This document shows positions 18,140 to 27,322 of a DNA stretch of 64,000 nucleotides, piece after piece. The stretch spans positions 5,360,501 through 5,424,500 of the forward strand of contig NZ_CP077093.1 in assembly GCF_014268755.2 (NCBI RefSeq). The letters are read 5' to 3'. The notes beneath the pieces are model-generated. The model did not search any database, was not told the DNA's origin, and was given only the letters and a program-made list of their open reading frames with translations. Position numbers and translations under genes: made by a program. The stretch comes from Pseudomonas vanderleydeniana. GTDB taxonomy: Bacteria; Pseudomonadota; Gammaproteobacteria; Pseudomonadales; Pseudomonadaceae. Numbering within the stretch: position 1 is the first letter of the stretch; every line of letters begins with the position of its first letter.

Positions 18140-18454
18140 ATGGCCCGCAAAACGGCAAAGACTGCTCAGGAGATACTGATGGAGGATTTTCAGGCCCTGG
18201 TCAGCGACACGGAGCGCCTGCTGGAGCACACCGCGGGCCTGGCCGGCGAACAGGCTGACGAGTTGCGTGCACAGATCCACGACAGCCTGTCGAAAGCCCG
18301 GGAAACCCTGCAACTGACCGAGGCCTCGCTGCGCGAACGCGGCAAGGAGGCCGTGGTGGCCGCCGAGGACTACGTCCAGGCCAACCCCTGGCAATCGGTG
18401 GGTATCGCCGCCGGTATCGGCTTTATCCTGGGCCTGCTGGCTACACGGCGCTGA
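18140..18454 (+). CDS. YqjD/ElaB-like (DUF883) ribosome-/membrane-associated protein
   Basis: 104 residues. A long amphipathic helical N-terminal part leads to a C-terminal membrane segment (SVGIAAGIGFILGLL) ending in the short basic tail ATRR. This is the DUF883 arrangement; in E. coli YqjD and ElaB are stationary-phase inner-membrane proteins that bind ribosomes. It is the first gene of a YqjD-YqjE-YqjK-like trio (2-base gap to the next). A second paralogue lies at 54296-54616. Confidence 0.88.
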   Translation: MARKTAKTAQEILMEDFQALVSDTERLLEHTAGLAGEQADELRAQIHDSLSKARETLQLTEASLRERGKEAVVAAEDYVQANPWQSVGIAAGIGFILGLLATRR

Positions 18455-18456
18455 TC

Positions 18457-18834
18457 ATGGCTATCGACGAAGCGGAAAACACCGGTTCCTCCAGCCGGCG
18501 ACTGGGTGCGGCGGTTCTCGGCCTGCTGCACAGCCATGTCGAACTGTTCGGCATCGAGTTGCAGGAGCAGAAGGCGCGTACCGTCAGCCTGCTGCTGTTC
18601 GCCGGGCTGGCGCTGGTCTTCGCCCTGCTGCTGCTGATCGGCCTGTCGGCGCTGGTGCTGATCCTGGTCTGGGACAGCTATCGCCTGGCCGGCATCATCG
18701 GCCTGTGCGTCTTCTACAGCCTGGCCGCACTGTTTTGTGGCCTGCGCCTGAAAGCGGCAGTCTTCGATGAGTCCTCACCCTTCCATGCCACGCTCGAAGA
18801 GCTGGCCAACGACCGTAAGCGACTGCTGCCATGA
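18457..18834 (+). CDS. YqjE-like (phage holin-X family) membrane protein
   Basis: 125 residues with two closely spaced transmembrane helices (VSLLLFAGLALVFALLLLIG and an adjacent one ending ALFCGLRL) between helical soluble ends. It fits the YqjE/DUF1469 family. It has a 2-base gap from the DUF883 gene and a 4-base overlap (ATGA) with the next gene, so the three are cotranscribed. In enterobacteria yqjDEK is a stress/stationary-phase operon; function is otherwise unclear. Confidence 0.88.
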   Translation: MAIDEAENTGSSSRRLGAAVLGLLHSHVELFGIELQEQKARTVSLLLFAGLALVFALLLLIGLSALVLILVWDSYRLAGIIGLCVFYSLAALFCGLRLKAAVFDESSPFHATLEELANDRKRLLP

Positions 18835-19172
18835 GCCTGCCAGAACTGCCACAGAGCCGCTCCCCCCGGGAAATGCGCAAGGCACTGATCCGCCTGCGCA
18901 TGGAAATGCATCGACAGGAAATCCGCCATGAATCCCGGCAGTTGCTGGAGCCGCTGCAGCGCGTACGCGGCCTGGGTCGCAACTGGCAGGATAATCTCGG
19001 CATCCGGCATGCCCCGTTGTGGGGGATCGCCGTGGTCACGCTGCTGGGCTTTCTCGGCGGCAAGGGCGCCAAGGGGGCGGGCGTGAGTGGACTGTCTCGC
19101 CTGGTGCGGCTGGGCAGCAGCCTGCTGCCGCTGATCAGGCTGGTCATGCAGGGCTCATCCGGAAAACGTTGA
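18831..19172 (+). CDS. YqjK-like small protein
   Basis: 113 residues. Basic coiled-coil N-terminus (EMRKALIRLRMEMHRQEIRH), then one hydrophobic Gly-rich helix (GIAVVTLLGFLGGKGAKGAG) and a second short hydrophobic stretch. Third member of the yqjDEK-like operon by position and 4-base overlap with yqjE. Function unknown. Confidence 0.8.
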   Translation: MSLPELPQSRSPREMRKALIRLRMEMHRQEIRHESRQLLEPLQRVRGLGRNWQDNLGIRHAPLWGIAVVTLLGFLGGKGAKGAGVSGLSRLVRLGSSLLPLIRLVMQGSSGKR

Positions 19173-19302
19173 TAACGGCGGAGCTGGCTACATTCTTGCA
19201 ATGGCAACGGATCGAACAATGACCGCCGGTTGTTTTCGGCGGTTGGCGACTCAGGGTCCGGCCTCCGTGCAACCAGCCGACAACACCGCCCCAGGAGGCT
19301 CC

Positions 19303-20466
19303 GTGATCGATGGGCAACCGCTCGCCTGCTTTCAGCCATTCATCGATACCGCGACCGGTCGAATCGCCGGCGTCGAGGCCCTGGGCAGACTGCGCCAGGC
19401 GGATGGGCAACTGACCTCCGTCGGACCGCTGTTCGCCGACCCGCACACCCCCGCGATCGCCCTGCTGCGCCTGGACCGGCAACTGCGCGACAACGCCCTG
19501 GGCCGCCTGTATGAAGCCCCGGACGAGTGGTTCCTGAGCCTCAACATCTCCCCTCGCTGGATCAGCCTGCTGAAACCCGGGCAGGCCCTGCCAAGCCTGG
19601 CACAACTGGAACAGCACGGCGTGGACCCGGCCCGCATCGTCTTCGAGATCACCGAGCTGGACGGCGACAGCCAGCAGCTGGCGCAGGTGGTCGAACGCTA
19701 TCGCCAGGCCGGGGCGCGCATCGCCATCGACGACTTCGGTGCCGGCTACTCGCAACTGGACCGGGTCCTGTCGCTGCAACCGGACATTCTCAAGCTCGAC
19801 ATGCGCCTGTTTCAGGCCGCGGCCCGCGGCGGCCCCAGCAGCGAGGTGGTCAAGGCGCTCGCGCAAATGGCGGAAAAGACCGGCTGCTGGATCATTGCCG
19901 AGGGCGTCGAAACCGAGGAGGAATTGAATTTCGCCCTGGAATGCGGTTCACGCTACGTCCAGGGCTACCTGTTCGCCCGGGCCGAGCCGACATTTTTCCC
20001 CAGCGACGCCTTCGTCGGGCAATTCGCCGAACTGCGCGAACGCTACGTGCAGCGCAAGCTCGCCGAACGGGCACAGTTGATGAAACTGCGCCTGCAGCTG
20101 GGCGAACTGATGGCTATTCTCCAGGCCTGGGCCCAGGCACAGGCACCGCTCAGCCAGCTGCCACAGCTGGACAGCTACCCCTGGCTGCTGCGCTTCTACC
20201 AGTGCGACCGCCACGGCACGCAGCTCACGCCGAACCTGGAATGGCGCAACCAGGCCTGGCAGGCCGACAACAGCTACGTGGGACACAACTGGTCATGGCG
20301 CCCGTACTTCTATCACCTGCTCGCCGAAGGCTGGGATGGACGACGCCTGACCCTGTCCGGTACCTATCGCGACGCCACCACCAACCAGTACTGCCTGACC
20401 GCCGGGCAATTCTTCGATGATGGCCGGCGCCTGCTGCTCATCGATATCGATGCCGCCGTCCTCTAG
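19303..20466 (+). CDS. EAL-domain cyclic-di-GMP phosphodiesterase with YkuI-type C-terminal domain
   Basis: 387 residues. EAL domain about residues 5-250 with the catalytic set intact: EAL (Glu25), [21 protein letters not shown], a KLD Lys, EGVE and the QGYLFA end. The C-terminal part (FYQCDRHG, then [11 protein letters not shown]) is a PAS/Cache-like YkuI-type domain that may sense a small ligand. It is predicted to be an active cytosolic c-di-GMP phosphodiesterase. The GTG at 19303 is preferred because AGGAGG is directly ahead; an ATG at 19201 lacks such a site. Confidence 0.9.
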   Translation: MIDGQPLACFQPFIDTATGRIAGVEALGRLRQADGQLTSVGPLFADPHTPAIALLRLDRQLRDNALGRLYEAPDEWFLSLNISPRWISLLKPGQALPSLAQLEQHGVDPARIVFEITELDGDSQQLAQVVERYRQAGARIAIDDFGAGYSQLDRVLSLQPDILKLDMRLFQAAARGGPSSEVVKALAQMAEKTGCWIIAEGVETEEELNFALECGSRYVQGYLFARAEPTFFPSDAFVGQFAELRERYVQRKLAERAQLMKLRLQLGELMAILQAWAQAQAPLSQLPQLDSYPWLLRFYQCDRHGTQLTPNLEWRNQAWQADNSYVGHNWSWRPYFYHLLAEGWDGRRLTLSGTYRDATTNQYCLTAGQFFDDGRRLLLIDIDAAVL

Positions 20467-20555
20467 CCATTTGCCCGCGTCACCAGTTTTTGCTTGCAGG
20501 CGCGCCAGCTAACCGGGAAGCTGGCGATTCGATCATTCGACGGAGGGAACCCGCC

Positions 20556-21887
20556 TTGGACTGGCAAACCCTGCTTAACCGCGAACGCCTGGGAAAGCCC
20601 TTGCACAGCCCGCAAGAGCTGGGCCGCAGCCCGTTCCACAAGGACCATGACCGTATCATCTTCTCCGGCGCGTTCCGCCGACTGGGCCGCAAGACCCAGG
20701 TGCATCCGGTTTCGAGCAACGACCACATCCACACCCGCCTGACCCACTCGCTGGAGGTCAGTTGCGTCGGCCGTTCGCTGGGCATGCGGGTCGGCGAGAC
20801 CCTGCGCGGTGCCCTGCCCGACTGGTGCGAGCCGAGCGACCTGGGCATGGTCGTGCAATCGGCCTGCCTGGCCCATGACATCGGCAATCCACCGTTCGGC
20901 CACTCGGGCGAGGATGCGATCCGCCACTGGTTCCAGCAGGCCGCCGGGCGTGGCTGGCTGGACGCCATGAGCGTTGCCGAACGGGCCGACTTCCTCAATT
21001 TCGAGGGCAATGCCCAGGGCTTCCGGGTCCTGACGCAGCTGGAATACCATCAATTCGATGGCGGTACCCGCCTGACCTACGCGACGCTGGGCACCTACCT
21101 CAAGTACCCCTGGAGCGCCCGTCACGCCGACTCGCTGGGCTACAAGAAGCACAAGTTCGGCTGCTACCAGAGCGAGCTGCCGATTCTCGAGCAGATCGCT
21201 CACAAGCTCGGCCTGCCACAACTGGAGGAACAGCGCTGGGCCCGGCATCCGCTGGTGTACCTGATGGAAGCCGCCGACGACATCTGCTACGCCCTGATCG
21301 ACCTGGAGGACGGCCTGGAGATGGACCTGCTCGACTATGAGCAGGTCGAATCGCTGTTGCTCGACCTGGTCGGCGACGACCTGCCGGAAACCTACCGGCT
21401 GCTGGGCCCACAGGACTCACGTCGACGCAAGCTGGCGATCCTGCGCGGCAAGGCCATCGAGCACCTGACCAATGCCGCCGCGCGGGCCTTTGTCGAGCAG
21501 CAGGACGCGCTGCTGGCCGGCACCCTGCCGGGTGACCTGGTGGAGCACATGCACGGCCCGGCCAAGCGCTGCGTGCTCAACGCCAAGGACATCGCCCGCA
21601 GGAAAATCTTCCAGGACAAGCGCAAGACACTGCACGAAATCGGTGCCTATACGACCCTGGAAATCCTCCTCAACGCCTTCTGCGGCGCCGCCCTGGAACA
21701 GCATGGCGGTCGTACGCCCTCGTTCAAGAACCGGCGGATTCTCGACCTGCTCGGCAACAACGCCCCGCACCCCGACTGGCCGCTGCATGCCTCGTTCCTG
21801 CGCATGATCGATTTCATCGCTGGCATGACCGACAGCTACGCCAGTGAAATGGCCCGGGAAATGACTGGACGCTCCAGTCCGCAGTGA
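20556..21887 (+). CDS. dgt: dGTPase-like HD-domain triphosphohydrolase
   Basis: 443 residues, the length of the P. aeruginosa dGTPase-like type 2 protein. HD-domain metal ligands are visible in [10 protein letters not shown] and [15 protein letters not shown]. It hydrolyses dNTPs to nucleoside and triphosphate. The start is a TTG at 20556 with CGGAGGG 8 bases ahead, giving the family N-terminus (M)[15 protein letters not shown]. The upstream in-frame ATG at 20490 has no supporting homology. Confidence 0.92.
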   Translation: MDWQTLLNRERLGKPLHSPQELGRSPFHKDHDRIIFSGAFRRLGRKTQVHPVSSNDHIHTRLTHSLEVSCVGRSLGMRVGETLRGALPDWCEPSDLGMVVQSACLAHDIGNPPFGHSGEDAIRHWFQQAAGRGWLDAMSVAERADFLNFEGNAQGFRVLTQLEYHQFDGGTRLTYATLGTYLKYPWSARHADSLGYKKHKFGCYQSELPILEQIAHKLGLPQLEEQRWARHPLVYLMEAADDICYALIDLEDGLEMDLLDYEQVESLLLDLVGDDLPETYRLLGPQDSRRRKLAILRGKAIEHLTNAAARAFVEQQDALLAGTLPGDLVEHMHGPAKRCVLNAKDIARRKIFQDKRKTLHEIGAYTTLEILLNAFCGAALEQHGGRTPSFKNRRILDLLGNNAPHPDWPLHASFLRMIDFIAGMTDSYASEMAREMTGRSSPQ

Positions 21888-22145
21888 CATCGCCCCGCGC
21901 CTCGGCATGGCATCCCCCCTTGTCGAAGCGCGGCACCTCGCGAGCCGCGCGGAGGAAGCCTACATGGGCCGCGGAATCAACTGATGGAGCGTTCGTTCAG
22001 CCCGCTGAAATAATCCCTTACCCTCTTAGTCTGCCGCCTGGACTCATTCCATCTCCTCGCTCAACAGGCCCGATCTTCAGGTCCGACATTTCACGGCCTG
22101 CACCTGAGGCCTTGTTCGAAGCAGGTAGCCCGCCTGGAAAATCAC

Positions 22146-22574
22146 ATGCCCAAAGAAAACCTGCGCGTATTGCTGGTGGAGGACCATCCCTTTCAAATGG
22201 TCGCTACACAGAGCCTGCTCAACAGCTACGGCTTTCACCATCTCACCCCGGCTGCGAACGCAGCTGAAGCCCTGCGGGCGATGGAAGCCGTGCACACCCC
22301 CTTCGACCTGCTGCTCTGCGACCAGTGCCTGCCCGACATCCCGGGGCTCGAACTGATCCATGCAGCCAGTCAGCGCGGCAAGATCAGGCAGGCGATCCTG
22401 CTCAGCAGCCTCAGCCTCGAGGAGTTGCGAATACTCAACCAGACCGCCCTGTCGCGCCATATCCCCCTGCTGGCCTGCCTGAGCAAGCCGCTCAATGGCC
22501 TGGTCCTGGAAAACGTATTGGGTACAAATCAAGTCTCAGGGGGAACCCGTACATCTTGTCGGAAAAACACTTAG
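22146..22574 (+). CDS. Receiver-only response regulator, RocR-receiver-like
   Basis: 142 residues, a single CheY-like receiver with acidic pair Glu/Asp in LLVEDHPFQ, phospho-acceptor Asp59 (LLLCDQCLPD) and Lys in LSKPL. The pattern LVEDHPFQ, CDxxLPD, GKIRQAILLSS closely follows the receiver of P. aeruginosa RocR, but the EAL output domain is missing and the protein stops soon after the fold ends. It may act as a phosphate sink or a competitor of the response regulator at 22870 for the kinase at 23509. Confidence 0.85.
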   Translation: MPKENLRVLLVEDHPFQMVATQSLLNSYGFHHLTPAANAAEALRAMEAVHTPFDLLLCDQCLPDIPGLELIHAASQRGKIRQAILLSSLSLEELRILNQTALSRHIPLLACLSKPLNGLVLENVLGTNQVSGGTRTSCRKNT

Positions 22575-22869
22575 GTCACTGTCACCCACATCTCAAACGA
22601 CGCTATACAGGACTACAAAAATAGTACAAATACTGTGTAGGAATTATCCAAAACACTATTAAACACCCACAAACAAACAACCTCCGTTAATAACAAAAAA
22701 TTATAAAAGCAGGAAATACTCCCACTCAAGCATCCTCAGAATGTAAGTCGACAGCTCAATTAAAGTAGGAATATTCCTATACAGCTTCTGTAGGCCTCTC
22801 TATTCATGCGTCCCGGGAGACAAGTGAGCTAATGTGCGCGCTTTCTAAGCAGCTCACAGGGGACTTATA
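22575..22869 (+). promoter_or_regulatory. AT-rich control region with repeated palindromes ahead of the response regulator
   Basis: Distinctly AT-rich against its surroundings, with no gene. TAGGAATATTCCTA (22766-22779) is a perfect palindrome; TACAG-CTT-CTGTA (22780-22792) follows directly. A related GTAGGAATTATCC lies at 22637-22649. The inverted heptads resemble sites of BvgA/EvgA-type regulators. TATACA (22778-22783) could be a -10 with a poor -35, as in activator-dependent promoters. A 7-base stem (22824-22830 / 22851-22857) sits just ahead of the ribosome site. Confidence 0.6.
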
Positions 22870-23499
22870 ATGAACTCGGTTTTTATCGTCGACGACCACC
22901 CCGTCGTCCGTCTCGCCATCCGGATATTGCTGGAACAGGAAGATTGTTATGAAATAGTCGGTGAAACGGATAATGGCGTGGACGCGATGCAGATGGTCCG
23001 CGAGTGCATGCCGGACCTGGTCATCCTCGACGTCAGCATCCCCAAGCTCGATGGCCTGGAAGTACTGGCCCGCCTGGACGGAATGAACCTGTCGCTGAAA
23101 ACCCTGGTACTGACCGGACAATCACCTTCATTGTTCGCCATTCGTTGCATGCAGTCGGGCGCCGCCGGATATGTTTGCAAGACCGAAGACCTGGGCGAAT
23201 TGATGAGTGCGGTCAAGGCAGTATTATCCGGCTACAATTACTTCCCCAGCCAGGCATTGATCAGTGGTCGCAAAGATGACGTGATCAATCCGGAAATGGA
23301 ACTCTTCAAACTGGTCAACGACCGGGAACTGATGGTATTGCAACTGTTCGCCCAGGGCAGGACAAACAAGGAAATCGCCAAGGGCATGTTTCTCAGCAAC
23401 AAGACCGTCAGTACTTACAAGAAACGCCTGATGCAGAAACTGAAAGCCAAGACTCTCGTCGAACTGATCGAAATGGCCAAACGCAACGCGGTAGTGTGA
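22870..23499 (+). CDS. LuxR-type response regulator, BvgA/EvgA/RocA-like
   Basis: 209 residues. Receiver domain with acidic pocket FIVDDHP, phospho-acceptor Asp54 (LVILDVSIPKLDG), switch Thr/Ser (VLTGQ) and Lys (VCKTED). C-terminal LuxR-type HTH: ELMVLQLFAQGRTNKEIAKG then SNKTVSTYKKRLMQKL. It is the expected final phospho-acceptor of the hybrid kinase that starts 9 bases later. An AGGGGA site precedes the ATG. Its palindromic upstream region suggests autoregulation. Confidence 0.93.
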   Translation: MNSVFIVDDHPVVRLAIRILLEQEDCYEIVGETDNGVDAMQMVRECMPDLVILDVSIPKLDGLEVLARLDGMNLSLKTLVLTGQSPSLFAIRCMQSGAAGYVCKTEDLGELMSAVKAVLSGYNYFPSQALISGRKDDVINPEMELFKLVNDRELMVLQLFAQGRTNKEIAKGMFLSNKTVSTYKKRLMQKLKAKTLVELIEMAKRNAVV

Positions 23500-23508
23500 G
23501 AAAGACGG

Positions 23509-26500
23509 ATGCCCACGCGCTTGAAGGATTATCTGACAATCATTACGGGAATACTCCTGTGTCTGTCAGCGCATGCAACACCCGGCGATGTGACACACCT
23601 CGCCCTGCTCAGCCGCTCGAATGCTGGACACATGGAGGTACAGCTCGACAAGGAACAGCGCCGCTGGCTGCAGGACAGGCGCCTGCTGGTTCTGGGCACC
23701 TCCTCTCCGGACTATCCACCGTTCGACATCACCGCCAGCGGGCGTGACTACGAAGGCATCACCGCCGACTATGCGGGCCTTCTTTCCGGCGTCCTCGGCC
23801 TGCCCATCAAGGTGCGCAGCTTCGCCAGCCGGGAAGAGGCCATCCAGGCCCTCGAGGATGGGCAGATCGACCTGCTGGGCAGCGCCAACGGTTTCGAGGC
23901 CGTGAACAAGAACATCGCGCTGTCGACTCCCTACGCCGTCGACCAGCCGGTGCTGGTCACCCGCGAGGGCGAAACCCGCTCGCTCACCGACGGCCTGGCC
24001 GGCATGCGCCTGAGCATGGTCTATCACTACCTGCCGCTGGACGAGATCAAGGCGCAGTACCCCGAGGCGATCATCCAGTTCCACCCCTCCTACCTCAATG
24101 CCATCAACGCCGTGGCCTTCGACCAGGCCGACGTGTTCCTGGGCGATACCATCTCGACCCACTACCTGATCAACAAGGGCTACCTGCGCAATGTGAAAAT
24201 GGCCAACTTCGGCAAGCATGAAGCCTATGGCTTCAGCTTTGCCGTACGCGGCGACGAGCCCCTGCTGCTGGGTATCGTCAATGCCGTGCTCAAGGCCATC
24301 CCCACCGGCGAACGCGAAAGCATCGCACAGCGCTGGAGCGCCGGCAGCGATATCCTGCTGACCGACCACAAGCTGCAACTGAGCCCCCGCGAAGAGCAGT
24401 GGCTCAAGGCCAACCCGCAGGTGCGCGTGGTGGTCAACGAGGCGCTGGCCCCCATCACCTTCTTCGATGCCGACGGCAATTTCCGCGGGGTGACGGCCGA
24501 CCTGCTGGAACTGATCCGCCTGCGTACCGGCCTGCGTTTCGAGATCCAGCGCTCGCGCAGCCTGGATGACATGATCAACCGGATCGGCAGCGGCAAGGCC
24601 GATGTCATCGCCGCCATCAGCCCGACCAATGCCCGCGAGGACCGCCTGCACTTCAGCCGGCCCTACATGGAGAACTCCTTCGTCCTGCTCACCGCGAAAG
24701 GCAAGGACAGCCCGGCCAACCTCGAACAGATGCAGGACAAGCGCCTGGCCATTACCCGCGGCAACCCGCTGAGCGACTACCTGCGGCGCGAGTTCCCGCT
24801 GATCCGCCTGGTGGAAGCCGATGACAGCGTCAAGGCGATCGAGCTGCTCGCCCAGGGCCAGGTGGAGGGCGCGGTCGGCTCGCTGGTGATCGCCAACTAC
24901 CTGATCGCCTCGCAGGTGTTCGATGACCGCTTGCAGATCAGCGCCACCATCGGTACCCAACAGGCGGTCTATGCCCTCGCCACCGCCCGCGGGGCGACCG
25001 AGCTCGCGTCGATACTCGACAAGGCCCTGCTGAGCATCGCCCCGGACGAGCTGGGCATCGTCAACAGTCGCTGGCGCGGCTACACGCCAGCCTCCGACAG
25101 CTACTGGCGCAACTATCACCGCCTGATCATCCAGATCATCGTCGGCGCCAGCGTGCTGTTGCTGCTGTCGTTGACCTGGAATGCCTACATGCGCCGGCAG
25201 ATCCGACAGCGCCAGTTGGCGGAGCGGGCCCTGAGCGACCAGTTCGAATTCATGCGTGCCCTGGTCAACGGTACCCCGCACCCGATCTACGTGCGCGACC
25301 GCCAGGGCCTGCTGCAGACCTGCAACGACAGCTATCTGGAGGCCTTTTCGGCGAAGCTGGAGGACCTGGTCGGCAAAAGTGCGCTGGAAGGTGCGCGAGC
25401 GCTCGGCAACGAACAGGAGGCCCGCGAGTACCAGGCCGACTACCAGAAGGTCATGGCGCAAGGCAAACCGCTGGTCTGTGATCGCACCCTGCATATCAGG
25501 GGCCGCGAACTGACCCTCTACCACTGGATCCTGCCCTACCGGAACTCGCTGGGCGAGGTGCAGGGCATCATCGGCGGCTGGATCGACGTCAGTGAGCGGC
25601 GCCAGCTACTTGAGGATCTGCGCACGGCCAAGGAACAGGCCGATGATGCCAACCGGGCCAAGAGCACGTTCCTCGCGACCATGAGCCACGAGATCCGCAC
25701 CCCGATGAACGCCGTGATCGGCATGCTGGAGTTGACCCTCAAGCGTGCCGACCAGGGCCACCTCGATCGCCCGGCCATCGAGGTCGCCTACAGCTCGGCC
25801 CGGGACCTGCTGGAGTTGATCGGCGACATCCTCGATATCGCCCGCATCGAATCCGGACGCCTGAGCCTCTCTCCTGAACGGGTCAACCTGGAGGACCTGG
25901 TGAATTCGGTCGTCCGCGTCTTCGATGGCCTGGCGCGCCAGAAGGGCCTGGGCCTGGTGGTGAAGGCCACCAGTGGGGAGCGTCGTCGTGATGTCCTGGT
26001 CGACCCGCTGCGCTTCAAGCAGATCCTGTCCAACCTGGTCAGCAATGCCATCAAGTTCACCGAGCAGGGCCAGGTCAGCATCGACTTGCTGATCCAGCCT
26101 GGCGAAGTGGCGCAGCAGGTCGACGTGCGGCTGAACGTCGAGGACACCGGTATCGGCATCAGCGAGGCCGACCAGATGCGCCTGTTCCAGCCGTTCGCCC
26201 AGGCCGACGATTCCGGGCAACTGGCGCGTACCGGCGCCGGACTGGGGCTGGTGATCTGCCGCAGCCTCTGCGAGATGATGGGCGGCACGCTGACCCTGAC
26301 CAGTGCGCCCGGCCAGGGTACCCAGGCCAGCGTGACCCTCAGGCTGGACAGCCTGGAGCCGCAGCAAGGACCGGTTGCACGCGAACCGGAACTCACCCCG
26401 GCACGCCATGAGCTGAACGTGCTGGTGGTCGACGACCACCCCGCCAACCGCCTGTTGATGTGCCAGCAACTGGGCTACCTCGGCCATCGCTACAGCACCG

Positions 26501-27192
26501 CGCAAAACGGCGCTATCGGTTTGCAGGCCTGGAAGGACGGGCGCTTCGACCTGGTGATCGTCGATTGCAACATGCCGGTCATGAACGGTTATGACCTGAC
26601 CCGCCAACTGCGCGCCCATGAAACGGCCCAGGGGCAACCGCGCTGCACGGTGTTCGGCTTCACCGCCAACGCCCAACCGGAAGAGCGCAACCGCTGCCTG
26701 CAGGCCGGAATGGATGATTGCCTGTTCAAGCCGATCAGCCTGACCGCATTGAACGAAAAACTGGCCGAGTTGCATGCCCTGCCCCTCGAACCGCCGTTCA
26801 GCATCGACGGCCTGAACGCGCTGACCGGCGGCGAACCGCAGTTGATCCGCCGGCTGCTGGATGAACTGCTCAGCAGTTGCGAGGCCGACCGGCAGGCCTT
26901 GCAGGTGCTGCCACTGGGCCTGGGCATGACCGCGTTCATCGACCTGGCGCACAAGATCAAGGGCGCGGCCCGTATCATCCAGGCCGGCACGCTGGTCGAG
27001 CAGTGCGAGAACCTGGAAACCGCCTGCGAGCAGAACGCTCCGGTGAACACCATCGAAGAGGCCCGGGAAGCAATCATCCGGACCTTGTCGGCGCTGGAGC
27101 AAGCCTTGCGACTGTACCTTGGCGAAATGGGCGAAAAAAAATCAAACCAAAACGCCATCACCGACCAGACAAATCCCCCCGAAATGGAGTAA
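23509..27192 (+). CDS. BvgS/EvgS/RocS-type unorthodox sensor kinase
   Basis: 1227 residues. Order: signal peptide (cut after AHA), two tandem periplasmic SBP/venus-flytrap domains (about 55-285 and 300-530), transmembrane helix (about 540-562), PAS (about 585-700), HisKA with His727 (TMSHEIRTPMN), HATPase (N box LVSNAIKFTE, G box DTGIGI), receiver with Asp1019 (VIVDCNMPVMNG) and Hpt with His1148 (LAHKIKGAARII). All phosphorelay residues are present. It likely senses a small periplasmic ligand and phosphorylates the regulator upstream. The stop is 130 bases ahead of the HD-GYP gene. Confidence 0.94.
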   Translation: MPTRLKDYLTIITGILLCLSAHATPGDVTHLALLSRSNAGHMEVQLDKEQRRWLQDRRLLVLGTSSPDYPPFDITASGRDYEGITADYAGLLSGVLGLPIKVRSFASREEAIQALEDGQIDLLGSANGFEAVNKNIALSTPYAVDQPVLVTREGETRSLTDGLAGMRLSMVYHYLPLDEIKAQYPEAIIQFHPSYLNAINAVAFDQADVFLGDTISTHYLINKGYLRNVKMANFGKHEAYGFSFAVRGDEPLLLGIVNAVLKAIPTGERESIAQRWSAGSDILLTDHKLQLSPREEQWLKANPQVRVVVNEALAPITFFDADGNFRGVTADLLELIRLRTGLRFEIQRSRSLDDMINRIGSGKADVIAAISPTNAREDRLHFSRPYMENSFVLLTAKGKDSPANLEQMQDKRLAITRGNPLSDYLRREFPLIRLVEADDSVKAIELLAQGQVEGAVGSLVIANYLIASQVFDDRLQISATIGTQQAVYALATARGATELASILDKALLSIAPDELGIVNSRWRGYTPASDSYWRNYHRLIIQIIVGASVLLLLSLTWNAYMRRQIRQRQLAERALSDQFEFMRALVNGTPHPIYVRDRQGLLQTCNDSYLEAFSAKLEDLVGKSALEGARALGNEQEAREYQADYQKVMAQGKPLVCDRTLHIRGRELTLYHWILPYRNSLGEVQGIIGGWIDVSERRQLLEDLRTAKEQADDANRAKSTFLATMSHEIRTPMNAVIGMLELTLKRADQGHLDRPAIEVAYSSARDLLELIGDILDIARIESGRLSLSPERVNLEDLVNSVVRVFDGLARQKGLGLVVKATSGERRRDVLVDPLRFKQILSNLVSNAIKFTEQGQVSIDLLIQPGEVAQQVDVRLNVEDTGIGISEADQMRLFQPFAQADDSGQLARTGAGLGLVICRSLCEMMGGTLTLTSAPGQGTQASVTLRLDSLEPQQGPVAREPELTPARHELNVLVVDDHPANRLLMCQQLGYLGHRYSTAQNGAIGLQAWKDGRFDLVIVDCNMPVMNGYDLTRQLRAHETAQGQPRCTVFGFTANAQPEERNRCLQAGMDDCLFKPISLTALNEKLAELHALPLEPPFSIDGLNALTGGEPQLIRRLLDELLSSCEADRQALQVLPLGLGMTAFIDLAHKIKGAARIIQAGTLVEQCENLETACEQNAPVNTIEEAREAIIRTLSALEQALRLYLGEMGEKKSNQNAITDQTNPPEME

Positions 27193-27322
27193 AACAGCCT
27201 TGGGCTGGGCAGTTTCCCGTGCGCAGCCCCAACTCAGGCAGGGCCACCGTCGCCGCTTCAGCGAGCCATCGGCTGCCCCTGGACGCTGAGCAGTGCACCG
27301 CATCACCAAGGAGATAGCTGCG

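Noticed and set aside
23566..25524. 652-codon minus-strand open frame within the sensor kinase
   Set aside because: Mirror of a well-supported kinase with all domains intact; no ribosome site or motifs of its own.
26877..27317. Plus-strand frame overlapping the end of the kinase and the gap before the HD-GYP gene
   Set aside because: Arg/Pro/Gly-rich product in a shifted frame; no ribosome site or family resemblance.
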